Positions 1 through 8,903 of a stretch of DNA of 64,000 bases are shown here, one piece after another. The stretch comes from Novipirellula aureliae. GTDB taxonomy: Bacteria > Planctomycetota > Planctomycetia > Pirellulales > Pirellulaceae. Within the stretch, counting starts at the first letter, position 1. Each line of letters opens with the position of its first letter. Position numbers and translations under genes: made by a program. The notes beneath the pieces are model-generated. The model made no database searches. It worked only from the letters and a program-made list of their open reading frames with translations, and was not told where the DNA came from. The stretch lies in the NCBI RefSeq assembly GCF_007860185.1, contig NZ_SJPY01000001.1, positions 643,132 to 707,131 of the forward strand, written 5' to 3'.

Positions 1-44
1 TTTTTGTGGCGTCTCTGCCGAAAGCGGCTTCGCCGCAATGTCAC

Positions 45-1460
45 TCAGCTCGCCGAGCTGACGGCGGCATCGATTGACTCGGCTTCGTGATTGTCCTGAT
101 GGCTGTGGAGAATCTGATAACGTTCTAGCAGGCGATAGAGTTTACGCCGATGGATGCCTAAGACTCGAGCGGTTTTTGCTTTGTTCCCATTCTCGCGTTC
201 CAGCACCGCCAAGATATGTGCTTCGGTCACCTCATCGAGTAGATCACTTTTGGGATCGTTTTGCCTCGAAGACAGCGATCTTGTCGCGTCATTTTCAAGT
301 CGATGCGCTTGGATCAAATCACGAGGTAAATCGTCGAGAGTGATCTCATCGTGGTCTGCCAAGATTGTCGCCCGCTCAATCACATTGATCAGTTCACGCA
401 CGTTGCCAGGCCAATGATGTTCATTCATCGCCGCGCGAGCCTCGGCATCAATCGACCAGCCCTTCGGGATGAAATGATCGATCAACAAATCGACATCACG
501 ACGATGGTCACGCAGAGGCGGTAAATGAATTGGCAACACGTTCACGCGGTAGAACAGGTCTTCGCGAAACGTTCCTCGCTTGACATCCTCTGACAAATCG
601 CGGTTGGTTGCCGCGATGATACGGACATCCACCTTGCGTTCCTTGTGCGAACCAATTCTTCGTATCGAGCCGTCCTCAAGCACTCGTAGCAATTTGGGTT
701 GCAGCGACAATGGCATTTCTCCGAGTTCATCGATCAGAAGCGTGCCACCATTGGCGACCTCAAACAAACCTGGCTTGTCGGCATAAGCACCCGTGAAGGA
801 ACCTTTTTCGTGACCGAATAATTCGCTCTCGACCAGCGATTCTGGTAGCGCTGCACAGTTGATCGCTAGGAACGGGTGATCTTTCAAATGGCTCGATCGC
901 CAAATCGTTTTGGCCACCACCTCTTTCCCCGTACCGCTTTCACCCGTGATCAAAACTGGCTTGCTGGTCGGCGCAATTCGCTTGATCCAGGTGGCGACGG
1001 TACGCATCTCTTCTGAATCGCCAATCAGCTCCGTAACCTTTTCATTCCGCGTCATCATCGCTTTGAGTTGTTTGTTTTCGCGGCGTAGCCGACTCCGATC
1101 ACGAGCTAATCGGCAATGATGCTCAAGGTCGCCGAGCGGGCAAGGCTTGGTCAAGTAATCCGTGGCTCCGAGTTTCATCGCTTGGACCGCCGATTCGATC
1201 GTTCCTTGGCCGGTTAAAATGACGACCTCCATGTCAATCTTGTCGTCTCGCAGGCGTTGCAATAGCTCGATACCCGACATCCCCGGCATATTCATATCGA
1301 AGACACCCACGTCAAAATCGTTACGTTGACAGATCGCCAATGCCTCGGCACCCCCCGCAGCAGCGACGACACGGTGCCCTTTCCGTTGCATCCACCGTGC
1401 GCACGAGTCGCGAAAATCGTAGTCATCTTCGACCAGCAAAACGGAAATCGATTCAACCAT
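45..1460 (-). CDS. NtrC-family sigma-54-dependent response regulator
   Basis: A 471-residue transcription activator. The receiver domain (about residues 5-120) has the acidic pair E11/D12/D13, phospho-acceptor D55 and K105. The central AAA+ sigma-54 activator domain has Walker A GESGTGKE, Walker B LLIDELGEMPL and the sigma-54 contact loop GSFTGA, a variant of the usual GAFTGA. The C terminus is a Fis-type helix-turn-helix (KTARVLGIHRRKLYRLLERY). Phosphorylation by a sensor kinase should drive open-complex formation at sigma-54 promoters. No kinase gene is visible: the divergent neighbour is dprA, and anything downstream lies outside the window. Family assignment is firm; the regulon is unknown. 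Confidence 0.95.
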   Translation of the reverse strand: MVESISVLLVEDDYDFRDSCARWMQRKGHRVVAAAGGAEALAICQRNDFDVGVFDMNMPGMSGIELLQRLRDDKIDMEVVILTGQGTIESAVQAMKLGATDYLTKPCPLGDLEHHCRLARDRSRLRRENKQLKAMMTRNEKVTELIGDSEEMRTVATWIKRIAPTSKPVLITGESGTGKEVVAKTIWRSSHLKDHPFLAINCAALPESLVESELFGHEKGSFTGAYADKPGLFEVANGGTLLIDELGEMPLSLQPKLLRVLEDGSIRRIGSHKERKVDVRIIAATNRDLSEDVKRGTFREDLFYRVNVLPIHLPPLRDHRRDVDLLIDHFIPKGWSIDAEARAAMNEHHWPGNVRELINVIERATILADHDEITLDDLPRDLIQAHRLENDATRSLSSRQNDPKSDLLDEVTEAHILAVLERENGNKAKTARVLGIHRRKLYRLLERYQILHSHQDNHEAESIDAAVSSAS

Positions 1461-1573
1461 TGTCCCTGCACCTATGAGCCATCGTTCTATTGCCTAGGCT
1501 TTGTCTGAATACGTGGCAAACGCGGAAGCATCTTCAGGCAGAGCCTCGTGCGTTGTCAGCGTTTTCTTTCAGG

Positions 1574-1630
1574 GTAGTGGGTCTTGTTAAAGATCCTTCC
1601 GCATGAGGGATCTTTAACAAGATCCACTAC
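1574..1630. repeat. Inverted-repeat element, GGATCTTGTTAAAGATCC family
   Basis: Two 23-bp arms (1574-1596 and 1608-1630) are inverted copies of each other with one mismatch. Each arm contains the smaller palindrome GGATCTTGTTAAAGATCC. The same arm occurs at 10085-10196 and 18401-18423, so this is a dispersed family, resembling REP or BIME elements. It sits 110 bp upstream of the response-regulator start. Confidence 0.8.
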
Positions 1631-1757
1631 TGCCAACCCTAATTCTCATCCCTGACAAAGCACTAGCACCGGAAAGACTCTATGGAGTGCAGTCCTAGTG
1701 CCAAGAACGGTTTAACTCATTAAACCATCGTTTTTCAAAAGAGTAAACCAAAATAAC

Positions 1758-1802
1758 GTGCGAATACGCACGTGTCGGTGCATGGAGTGTGCGTATACGC
1801 AC
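1758..1802. promoter_or_regulatory. Paired GTGCG-N4-CGCAC palindromes, candidate operator
   Basis: GTGCGAATACGCAC (1758-1771) and the perfect palindrome GTGCGTATACGCAC (1789-1802) lie 31 bp apart centre to centre, about three helical turns, on the same DNA face. This spacing is typical of cooperative dimer binding sites. They lie about 190 bp upstream of the chosen dprA start. The binding protein is unknown and the regulatory role is inferred. Confidence 0.4.
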
Positions 1803-1990
1803 TTGTTGTGAAGTGGGAATGTGTCAAGAGAATCAGCCCGTATCGTCAACCTCGAAACCCTTGGCGACGTCCACTGCCCTAAATACTTGATCTCGACGCA
1901 CCGCTTCATCTTGTTGAACCGCCCCCATCCTTTATGATGAAAACGTCACAGCGAAAGCCACCACTGGTTCGAAAAGAAAGGTTTTACGAA

Positions 1991-3127
1991 ATGAGTGTCG
2001 AGCCAGCGGCAGGTAAAGCGGGGGAGCAGCTCGAGCTCGAATCGGTGTTGACGCTTTCGATGTTACCGGGACTTGGCCCGCGAACGCTGACCGCACTGCT
2101 GGATTGTTTTCCGACAGCCTCGGCTGTTTTATCAGCCGATGAATCGAAATTGGCGAGCGTTCATGGTGTCGGCATGAAGTTGATTCAAACCATTCGTACC
2201 GCCGCCCATCACGTTGACATACAAGCGGTCATCAGGTGGTGTCGCGAAAACGGTGTCGCGATGGTTGCGGCGGAACAGGACAGCTATCCGCGTCCGCTTT
2301 ACGATTTGGTCGACACACCACCGGTGTTATTTGTGCGAGGGGATTTGTTGGCTCGTGACGAGTTGGCGGTGTCGATTGTTGGTACGCGTCATGGATCGGT
2401 GTATGGGCTCAAGCAGGCGGAGCGATTCGGATACTCGTTAGCCAAGGCAGGCGTCACCGTGGTTAGTGGGTTGGCGCGTGGCATTGACAGTGCCGCCCAC
2501 CGTGGAGCCCTGGACGCCGGAGGGCGTACCATTGCGGTACTTGGCAGCGGTCTGGGGCAGATCTACCCCTCGGAGCACAAGGGCTTAGCGAGCGAGATTG
2601 CTGCAATGGGAGCGGTCATCAGCGAATACGCTCCTCATTGCAAACCGCATGCTGGAACGTTCCCGCAGCGGAATCGATTGATTGCGGCATTGGGGGTGGC
2701 GACATTGGTGGTCGAGGCTCCTGATCGTAGTGGAGCATTGATTACGGCCCGCTTGGCATGTGAGATGAACCGAGACGTCTTGGCGTTGCCGGGTCCGGTG
2801 ACGAGCCGCACCTCGCGTGGCTGTAACCAATTGATTCGCGACGGAGCGATTTTGATTCAGAGCGTCGAAGATGTTCTCGAATCCCTTGGCCCGATGGTTG
2901 GTTCGGTAGAAGCGGAATCGGGGCAATCGATTCGCAGCGGCAGCGAACTGTTGCTCAATGAAGTGGAGCGGCAAATTCTTGATGCGATTGACGAAACCGG
3001 AACACCGATCGACACGGTGATCAACCAAACACGATTACCGGCTCACCGCGTCGTCGCAACGATTAGCGTATTGGAGATGCGATCGCTTGTTCGCCGTTTG
3101 AGCGGTCAGTACGTCAGTCGGGTTTAG
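1991..3127 (+). CDS. dprA: DNA-processing protein DprA (Smf)
   Basis: DprA loads RecA on incoming single-stranded DNA during natural transformation. The N-terminal helix-hairpin-helix region (LPGLGPRTLTALLD) is followed by the Rossmann-like SMF domain with SIVGTRHGS, VSGLARGIDSAAHRGAL, AVLGSGLGQIYPSEH, FPQRNRLIAAL and SGALITARLA, all characteristic of the family. A C-terminal winged-helix region ends the protein. ATG 1991 is chosen because AAAGG lies 9 bp upstream; an in-frame ATG at 1934/1937 lacks such a site. The product would be 378 residues, a normal length. The mutL gene follows 149 bp downstream on the same strand. Confidence 0.93.
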   Translation: MSVEPAAGKAGEQLELESVLTLSMLPGLGPRTLTALLDCFPTASAVLSADESKLASVHGVGMKLIQTIRTAAHHVDIQAVIRWCRENGVAMVAAEQDSYPRPLYDLVDTPPVLFVRGDLLARDELAVSIVGTRHGSVYGLKQAERFGYSLAKAGVTVVSGLARGIDSAAHRGALDAGGRTIAVLGSGLGQIYPSEHKGLASEIAAMGAVISEYAPHCKPHAGTFPQRNRLIAALGVATLVVEAPDRSGALITARLACEMNRDVLALPGPVTSRTSRGCNQLIRDGAILIQSVEDVLESLGPMVGSVEAESGQSIRSGSELLLNEVERQILDAIDETGTPIDTVINQTRLPAHRVVATISVLEMRSLVRRLSGQYVSRV

Positions 3128-3276
3128 GTGGCATGGGCTTGCCCCGATCTGTGGCAAGCCCGGCGGAAGCTGGAGTCAGCCAGATAAATTGCAACCCGGA
3201 TTCGCTAGCAACTCGGACTTCAGCAGGAACTCGATTTTGGCTTGTGGTCTTGCTCGAAAACGGTACAGTAAACAGG

Positions 3277-5334
3277 ATGACTACCTCAACAAAAACGAAG
3301 CCGATCATTCGGCAATTGCCGCCAAATCTTGTCAATCAAATTGCGGCTGGCGAAGTGATCGAACGGCCAGCATCGGTCGTCAAGGAGTTGCTCGAAAACA
3401 GTGTCGATGCCGGTGCGTTTCGAATTGAAGTGACGATTAACGGTGGAGGCAGCGAGTTAATTCGCATTAGTGATGATGGTTGTGGCATGTCGGAAGAGCA
3501 ATTGCCATTGGCCGTCGCCAGTCATGCAACCAGCAAATTGCCTGATGAGCATGCACTGTTTCACGTCGACACGTTAGGGTTTCGCGGCGAGGCCTTGGCG
3601 TCAATCGGAAGCGTTTCTCAGCTGACGATCCGTAGCCGCAGCGAAGGCGATTCATGCGGCAGCGAGATCAATGTTCGTGGCGGTGTTGTCGAGTCTCCGG
3701 TCCCCTGTGGGTGCCCGGTTGGTACGGTCATGGAAATTCGCAATCTGTTCTTCAACACGCCCGTTCGCCATCGGTTCTTGAAGACCGCTCAAACCGAACG
3801 AGGGCACATCGTCGAAGCGTTTACTCGAATCGCATTAGCGAATCCCAAGATCCATTTTGTGATGACATCCAATGACAAGGTCGTCTATGATTTGCCACCC
3901 TCGGTGCGTTGGTCCGATCGCATCGAGGCATTCTTTGGTGGTGAGATTGCCGATTCCTTGATCCCGATTGAAAGCGACGATGCTCAGATACGAATCAGCG
4001 GATATGCATGCGATCCATCGGTCAGTCGCGGCAACAATCGGATGCAGTATTTGTTTCTCAACGGTCGGCACATTCGCGACCGCTCGCTGCAACATGCTCT
4101 GACGGAAGCGTACCGTGGACTCTTGATGGTTGGGCGTCATCCCGTCTGTTTTCTCCGAATGGAAATGCCTGCGGAGATGGTCGACGTGAATGTCCATCCA
4201 TGCAAGTTGGAGGTGCGTTTTACCGATGGCGGACGGGTTTATGGACGCCTACTACAAACGCTGCGATATCAGTTTTTGAAAACCAACATGACACACCGCG
4301 TCGGGCCGAGTTCCTCGAGCGGTCTGCAAGTGGATGCGACAGAGATCAAGTCGATGCCAAACGAAGTGGCAACGCCCGGAGAAAGTGTTTTGGGCCTGCC
4401 TCGGCAAGTTGAGTCCGATCAGCGTCAAGAGGTCATTCATTGGGCGCGTTCGGGCGAATCGAGCTCAACAAACGCGACAAGTTCAACCCAACGTTTGCCC
4501 TCTCTTTCCGTGCCTGGTTTCCAACCCTTCCCAAGTGACGCTTCGAATTCTCGGCCTGACTCGGCGACGCTGACGACGCCAGCATTGTCCGAAGTCGCCA
4601 TGTCCGAAGTCGCCATGTCCGAAGTCGCTGGCGTCAACGTCCCCCAACCCGATACCGCTCCTTGGGACGCTCCGAGCGAATCAACGGCAGAACCAAACCC
4701 GAACATGAATCCGACGGCTAACCCGACGGTTTGCTATTTGGGCTTTCAGGTCCACAATCGCTACTTGGTCACGCAAGATGAAAAAGGGATGGTCGTGATC
4801 GACCAACATGCACTGCATGAGCGGGTCTTGTACGAGCGGATCAAGGACAAGGTGTTAGGGGCACAAGAGCGGCTAGAGTCACAGCGGCTACTCGTGCCTG
4901 AACCGGTGTCTTTGACCCCTGCCGAGCGAACCGCTGCGCTGGAGGCCAAAGAGACACTGGCCCGAATTGGGATTGAAGTCGACGATTTCGGTGGGGAAAC
5001 GATTTTGATCCATTCTTATCCAGCGATGCTCAGCAAGTCGTCTCCGAGTGACATGCTTCGAACGTTGCTTGAATCGTTGATGTCGGCGGGCAAGCAGCCT
5101 GATGCTCAAGACTTATTGAATCATTTGCTCAGCACGATTGCCTGCAAAGCGGCGGTGAAAGCGGGTGACCCGTTGACTCGCGAAGAGATCACCGCGTTAC
5201 TGGAGCAACGTGATTTGTATCAAGATACGCATCATTGCCCGCATGGACGTCCGACGGCGATGTTCTTTAGCCGTGATGAACTCGATCGAATGTTTGGTCG
5301 GCTCGGCCCGCGAGGCCGTGCGAAAGGTCAATAG
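3277..5334 (+). CDS. mutL: DNA mismatch repair protein MutL
   Basis: MutL couples mismatch recognition to strand incision and removal. The N-terminal GHKL ATPase shows IAAGEVIERPASVVKELLEN, DDGCGM and GFRGEALASI. The C-terminal endonuclease domain has the metal-binding signature DQHALHERVLYE from residue 509, ACKAAVKAGD, and the CPHGRP motif near the end, so this is the nicking type of MutL used in bacteria without MutH. The linker contains a threefold SEVAM-type repeat (about 4587-4632). The frame is open back to 3133, but homology begins at ATG 3277, giving 685 residues. It probably shares a transcript with dprA. Confidence 0.95.
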   Translation: MTTSTKTKPIIRQLPPNLVNQIAAGEVIERPASVVKELLENSVDAGAFRIEVTINGGGSELIRISDDGCGMSEEQLPLAVASHATSKLPDEHALFHVDTLGFRGEALASIGSVSQLTIRSRSEGDSCGSEINVRGGVVESPVPCGCPVGTVMEIRNLFFNTPVRHRFLKTAQTERGHIVEAFTRIALANPKIHFVMTSNDKVVYDLPPSVRWSDRIEAFFGGEIADSLIPIESDDAQIRISGYACDPSVSRGNNRMQYLFLNGRHIRDRSLQHALTEAYRGLLMVGRHPVCFLRMEMPAEMVDVNVHPCKLEVRFTDGGRVYGRLLQTLRYQFLKTNMTHRVGPSSSSGLQVDATEIKSMPNEVATPGESVLGLPRQVESDQRQEVIHWARSGESSSTNATSSTQRLPSLSVPGFQPFPSDASNSRPDSATLTTPALSEVAMSEVAMSEVAGVNVPQPDTAPWDAPSESTAEPNPNMNPTANPTVCYLGFQVHNRYLVTQDEKGMVVIDQHALHERVLYERIKDKVLGAQERLESQRLLVPEPVSLTPAERTAALEAKETLARIGIEVDDFGGETILIHSYPAMLSKSSPSDMLRTLLESLMSAGKQPDAQDLLNHLLSTIACKAAVKAGDPLTREEITALLEQRDLYQDTHHCPHGRPTAMFFSRDELDRMFGRLGPRGRAKGQ

Positions 5335-5511
5335 CCAAACCATACATCCCATACACCTTGGGCCAACCCGAGACCCTTCTGACGAGTGCGTAATCCTCTT
5401 CATGAGATACGGAACGGACTATTTACAGCATTCTGCTTTCTGATTAGCCTTTTCAGGTACGTTGGAGTCTTCCACACATACGTTCCCACCTCGCTTTGAA
5501 GGATGCACTTC

Positions 5512-7845
5512 ATGAAGACGTTCTCGTCACATCGGCCTCTCGGCATCCGTCTTGGCTTGATTTTTCTGGTGTGCTTTTCAGCCGTCATCGGTTCGCCGTC
5601 AAATGGAGCGGAAACCATCAACTTGAAGATCAAGCCAAGGTGGACCGATGCCAATCATTTCTGGTTCATCCGGCAGTCCGAGGACGGGTCGAAGGAAACG
5701 ATCGACGTGGACGCGCTGACGGGATCCATGACCGTGCGTTCGGCGGATCCGAATCGTGCAGCGTCCGATATCGAAGGCTTGAAGGGTGGTCCAATCCCCC
5801 ATTCGGTCGCTGGGAGCAGCGGCGACACGGAAATCAAATTTGTCAATCAAACGAACCAGCCGATCACTGCATTTTGGGTGACATCGGATGGCAAGCGAGT
5901 GAAGTATGCGACGATCAAGCCTGGCAGCGACATGCATCAGCACACCTACACAGGCCATGCTTGGGCGGTGTTCGGTGAAGATGGGACCTTCTACGGCAGT
6001 ATCACAGCGAAAGGACTTGGGCAGGACGCGATTGCCAAAGAATCCTATTCCCTAGAAAGGGGGCCTGAAGAACGGCGGCGCGGTGCAAAACGCTCGAGTG
6101 CCGCGAGATCACTTCGTCGTCAGGATTGGGAAGTGAGATTAATCGATGGCAAACTTCAACGCCGCACGACAAAAGACCAACAAGGGTCTTGGCAGCCCGT
6201 GGCGGAGGTCAACGCCTTGCTCGGCGATCAAGATCGCCTGACATCACCGCAGATTTCGCCAGATGATCGCTTTTTGGCAATCTGGAAGAAAACGGAGATT
6301 CCGACAAAGTCAGTTGCCACCATCGAATCCTCTCCCAAAGATGGCGGCCGCGCCGTGTTGCGACAACGTCCCTATTTGTTGCCTGGCGATCCAGTCGACC
6401 AATTTGAATTGATCGTCTGCGATACCGAGACTTGGGAACCGCTCGAACTCGAATTGCCAATCTTTGATTTTGGAACGCCCCGTATTCGCTTTTTTCGAGA
6501 TCACGAGATCCTGATCCAAAAGGTGGATCGTGGACATCAACGATTTCGTCTGTTTTGCATCGATCCAGCCACTGCAAGCGTACGGACCCCGATAGACGAA
6601 TCAACCGATACGTTTATCTGGACAATGAATGGGCCTGGTTTTCCAATCCTAACCTATTTGGAGAAAAGCGATCAGGTCATCTACGCCAGCGAACGGAGCG
6701 GGTGGCGGCATCTATACTTGGTCGATCTTGATTCGGATGGTTTGCTGAAGCCAATCACTCAAGGGGAATTCTTGGTTCGAGATTTGATTGAAGTGGATGA
6801 AGAAAATCAAACGATTGATCTGGCAATCGGCAGCTATCATGCCGACCAAGATCCCTATCACAAGCATCTCGCTCGAGTCAAATTCGATGGCAGCCACTTT
6901 GTCGTCCTGAGCGATGGCAACGGCGACCATCAATGGCAGTTTTCGCCCGATCGCCGATATGTCGTGGTTTCCTATAGCCGAGTGGATCAACCACCCATTC
7001 ACGAACTGCGACGTTGCGATGATGGCAGCATCGTCGCGACACTTGCCATCGCGAAGCGAATCCCTCAATCGGATGAAATCCTTTGGGAAATGCCAACGGT
7101 CTTTTCAGCAAAAGGCCGTGACGGACAAACGGACATTTGGGGACTCATCACCTTTCCACCCAACTATGATCCCGACGCCGATAGAAAGTATCCGGTCATT
7201 GAAGCAATCTATGCCGGTCCGCATGGATCGCATGTGCCCAAGAGGTACCGCGGATCACCGTTTCACAAAGACCTGAACGATCTCGGGTTCATTGTGGTGC
7301 AAATCGATGGCCAAGGGACAGCCAATCGTTCGAAGGCGTTTCACGACGTGTGTTGGCAAAACCTAAAAGATGCCGGTTTCCCCGATCGTATTGCCTGGAT
7401 GAAAGCGGCCGCGAAGGAGTATCCCGGAATGGATTTGGATCGGGTTGGCATTTATGGAACCTCCGCAGGTGGCCAAAATGCAATGGGAGCGCTGCTTTTC
7501 CACGGAGATTTCTACAAAGCGGCGATGGCCGCCTGCGGTTGTCATGACAATCGCATGGACAAGGCATCCTGGAATGAGCAATGGATGGGCTATCCGGTCG
7601 GACCTCACTATGCCGAGTGCAGTAACGTCGATAATGCTCACCGACTTGAAGGCAACCTACTGCTCATCCTCGGCGAGCTTGATAGCAACGTGCCACCGGA
7701 ATCGACACTTCGCGTTGTTGATGCATTGATCAAAGCCGACAAAGACTTCGAGTTCTTGATGGTCCCTGGAATAGGTCATAGCAGCGGTGGACCCTACGGA
7801 TGGCGACGAACCAAAGATTTCTTCGTTCGGGCGCTTCAGCCGTAA
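5512..7845 (+). CDS. Secreted DPP-IV-like S9 peptidase with VHL-like beta domain
   Basis: A 777-residue exported serine peptidase, with an N-terminal hydrophobic signal (about residues 8-30). The C-terminal S9 domain carries nucleophile S651 in GTSAGG, D724 in LDSNVPP and H756 in GIGHSSGG; a beta-propeller DPPIV_N region precedes it. S9B enzymes cleave after Pro at position 2. Between residues about 107 and 165 lies a segment closely resembling the beta domain of human pVHL: W122, Y132, H144-T145-Y146, H149 and W151 match pVHL W88, Y98, H110-S111-Y112, H115 and W117 with identical spacing. ATG 5512 is preferred over 5503 because GAAGGA lies 8 bp upstream. Peptidase call firm; ligand of the VHL-like domain unknown. 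Confidence 0.9.
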   Translation: MKTFSSHRPLGIRLGLIFLVCFSAVIGSPSNGAETINLKIKPRWTDANHFWFIRQSEDGSKETIDVDALTGSMTVRSADPNRAASDIEGLKGGPIPHSVAGSSGDTEIKFVNQTNQPITAFWVTSDGKRVKYATIKPGSDMHQHTYTGHAWAVFGEDGTFYGSITAKGLGQDAIAKESYSLERGPEERRRGAKRSSAARSLRRQDWEVRLIDGKLQRRTTKDQQGSWQPVAEVNALLGDQDRLTSPQISPDDRFLAIWKKTEIPTKSVATIESSPKDGGRAVLRQRPYLLPGDPVDQFELIVCDTETWEPLELELPIFDFGTPRIRFFRDHEILIQKVDRGHQRFRLFCIDPATASVRTPIDESTDTFIWTMNGPGFPILTYLEKSDQVIYASERSGWRHLYLVDLDSDGLLKPITQGEFLVRDLIEVDEENQTIDLAIGSYHADQDPYHKHLARVKFDGSHFVVLSDGNGDHQWQFSPDRRYVVVSYSRVDQPPIHELRRCDDGSIVATLAIAKRIPQSDEILWEMPTVFSAKGRDGQTDIWGLITFPPNYDPDADRKYPVIEAIYAGPHGSHVPKRYRGSPFHKDLNDLGFIVVQIDGQGTANRSKAFHDVCWQNLKDAGFPDRIAWMKAAAKEYPGMDLDRVGIYGTSAGGQNAMGALLFHGDFYKAAMAACGCHDNRMDKASWNEQWMGYPVGPHYAECSNVDNAHRLEGNLLLILGELDSNVPPESTLRVVDALIKADKDFEFLMVPGIGHSSGGPYGWRRTKDFFVRALQP

Positions 7846-8024
7846 GCCGGGCTAGCGAATTTGATCGCCCTGAATGATCAACATTGCCATTCGTATCGGA
7901 CCGCTTTTCATTGCCTCAGCGACTCGTCGCTGATATGGCCTGCGACGATCTTCGATCGGCCGAGGTTTAAACGGATGAAGAGTACACCCGTTTGGTTTGC
8001 TATCTGGGATTCGTTAGTTCCCTG

Positions 8025-8903
8025 TTATAGCCGAGTTCGATCACCGAGTTGAATCAGTAGATTTCCCATCTCGGGTAGAACGTCAATTGCGGCGTCGGAT
8101 TCGAGCAGGTTATCGATCTCCATTACCTCTTGAACGGTATCAAGAATCTCGGGATCGAGTTTAGCGATTTCGTTGAGCTTCTTGCCGACGATCTCTGGCC
8201 GCGCTGCGGATGCTTCGGCCATCTTTTGTGAAACCTTAAAAGCGGTTTCACTTTTGATTAACCCCACACGGTTCTCGCCATCTTGCTTCATCGCACTGGT
8301 AACTTGCACAAGTCGTTTGACGACCTTCTCGGTAATATTTTCAACCATTTGGACATCGGTAAATTCGACTTTGCGAATGTAAACCGATCCGAGCCGATAG
8401 CCCCACTTTTCGGACAATGGGGACACCGCCGCGCGAACCGTTCGGCTCAGACTGTGCCGGTCCTCGAGCATTTTTTCCATTTCCAAATTGCTGAGTGTCG
8501 AGATCGTCGAACTGGTCACATTGGCTTGCAGGGATCCATCCGGGTTTGCGTTCGTGAACAGATATGCGACGGGATCCTTGACTTGCATCTCGTACCAAAT
8601 CCCCACGCCCATTGGCGTTCCTTCCTCGGAATTGACCATTTGGCTTCGCAGGTAATGCTGACGAAGCGCCGTGTTGACGACATACTTCTTTCCGAAGAAA
8701 GGGATTAGCATCGCCCGTGGACCGTAATACGAAATGGGGAAATGCAAACCAGCTTGATCGATCGTTCCGATCACTTTGCCGAACAACGTAAAGACTTGTG
8801 ATTGGCATTCTCCGACACAGGTGTAAAGGCCGAATGCGCGAGCGAGTCCGAGCAGAATGGGGATCACGGCCAAGCCAAGAACAAAACCAGGAATAATACT
8901 CAT
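8025..8903 (-). CDS. SPFH/band-7 membrane protein, HflC-like
   Basis: A 292-residue protein with one N-terminal membrane segment (residues 3-24) followed by an SPFH (stomatin/prohibitin/flotillin/HflK-C) domain containing the internal helix region ENITEKVVKRLVQVTSAMKQDGE. Its start overlaps the stop of the upstream SPFH gene by 4 bp (ATGA), with AAAGGAG 8 bp before the ATG, so the two are translationally coupled. Paired SPFH proteins form large hetero-oligomeric membrane assemblies; HflKC controls FtsH. No ftsH is adjacent here, so the partner protease is not shown. Confidence 0.8.
   Translation of the reverse strand: MSIIPGFVLGLAVIPILLGLARAFGLYTCVGECQSQVFTLFGKVIGTIDQAGLHFPISYYGPRAMLIPFFGKKYVVNTALRQHYLRSQMVNSEEGTPMGVGIWYEMQVKDPVAYLFTNANPDGSLQANVTSSTISTLSNLEMEKMLEDRHSLSRTVRAAVSPLSEKWGYRLGSVYIRKVEFTDVQMVENITEKVVKRLVQVTSAMKQDGENRVGLIKSETAFKVSQKMAEASAARPEIVGKKLNEIAKLDPEILDTVQEVMEIDNLLESDAAIDVLPEMGNLLIQLGDRTRL

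Larger units (their letters stand above)
1461..1990. other. 530-bp divergent intergenic region
   Basis: This is the gap between the response regulator and dprA. It holds an inverted-repeat element at 1574-1630, a repeat-end module reading TGCTTTGTCAGGG on the minus strand at about 1645-1665, and a pair of palindromes at 1758-1802. The minus-strand reading frame across 1712-1909 has no family resemblance and is not treated as a gene. Promoters for both flanking genes must lie here, but no clear -35/-10 pair was recognised. Confidence 0.6.

Noticed and set aside
1712-1909. 65-codon minus-strand frame between the response regulator and dprA
   Set aside because: It spans the paired palindromes, has no ribosome-binding site and no family resemblance.
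3133-3276. N-terminal extension of MutL
   Set aside because: The first 48 codons have no MutL similarity; the conserved start MTTSTKTKPIIRQLPPNLVNQ fits ATG 3277.
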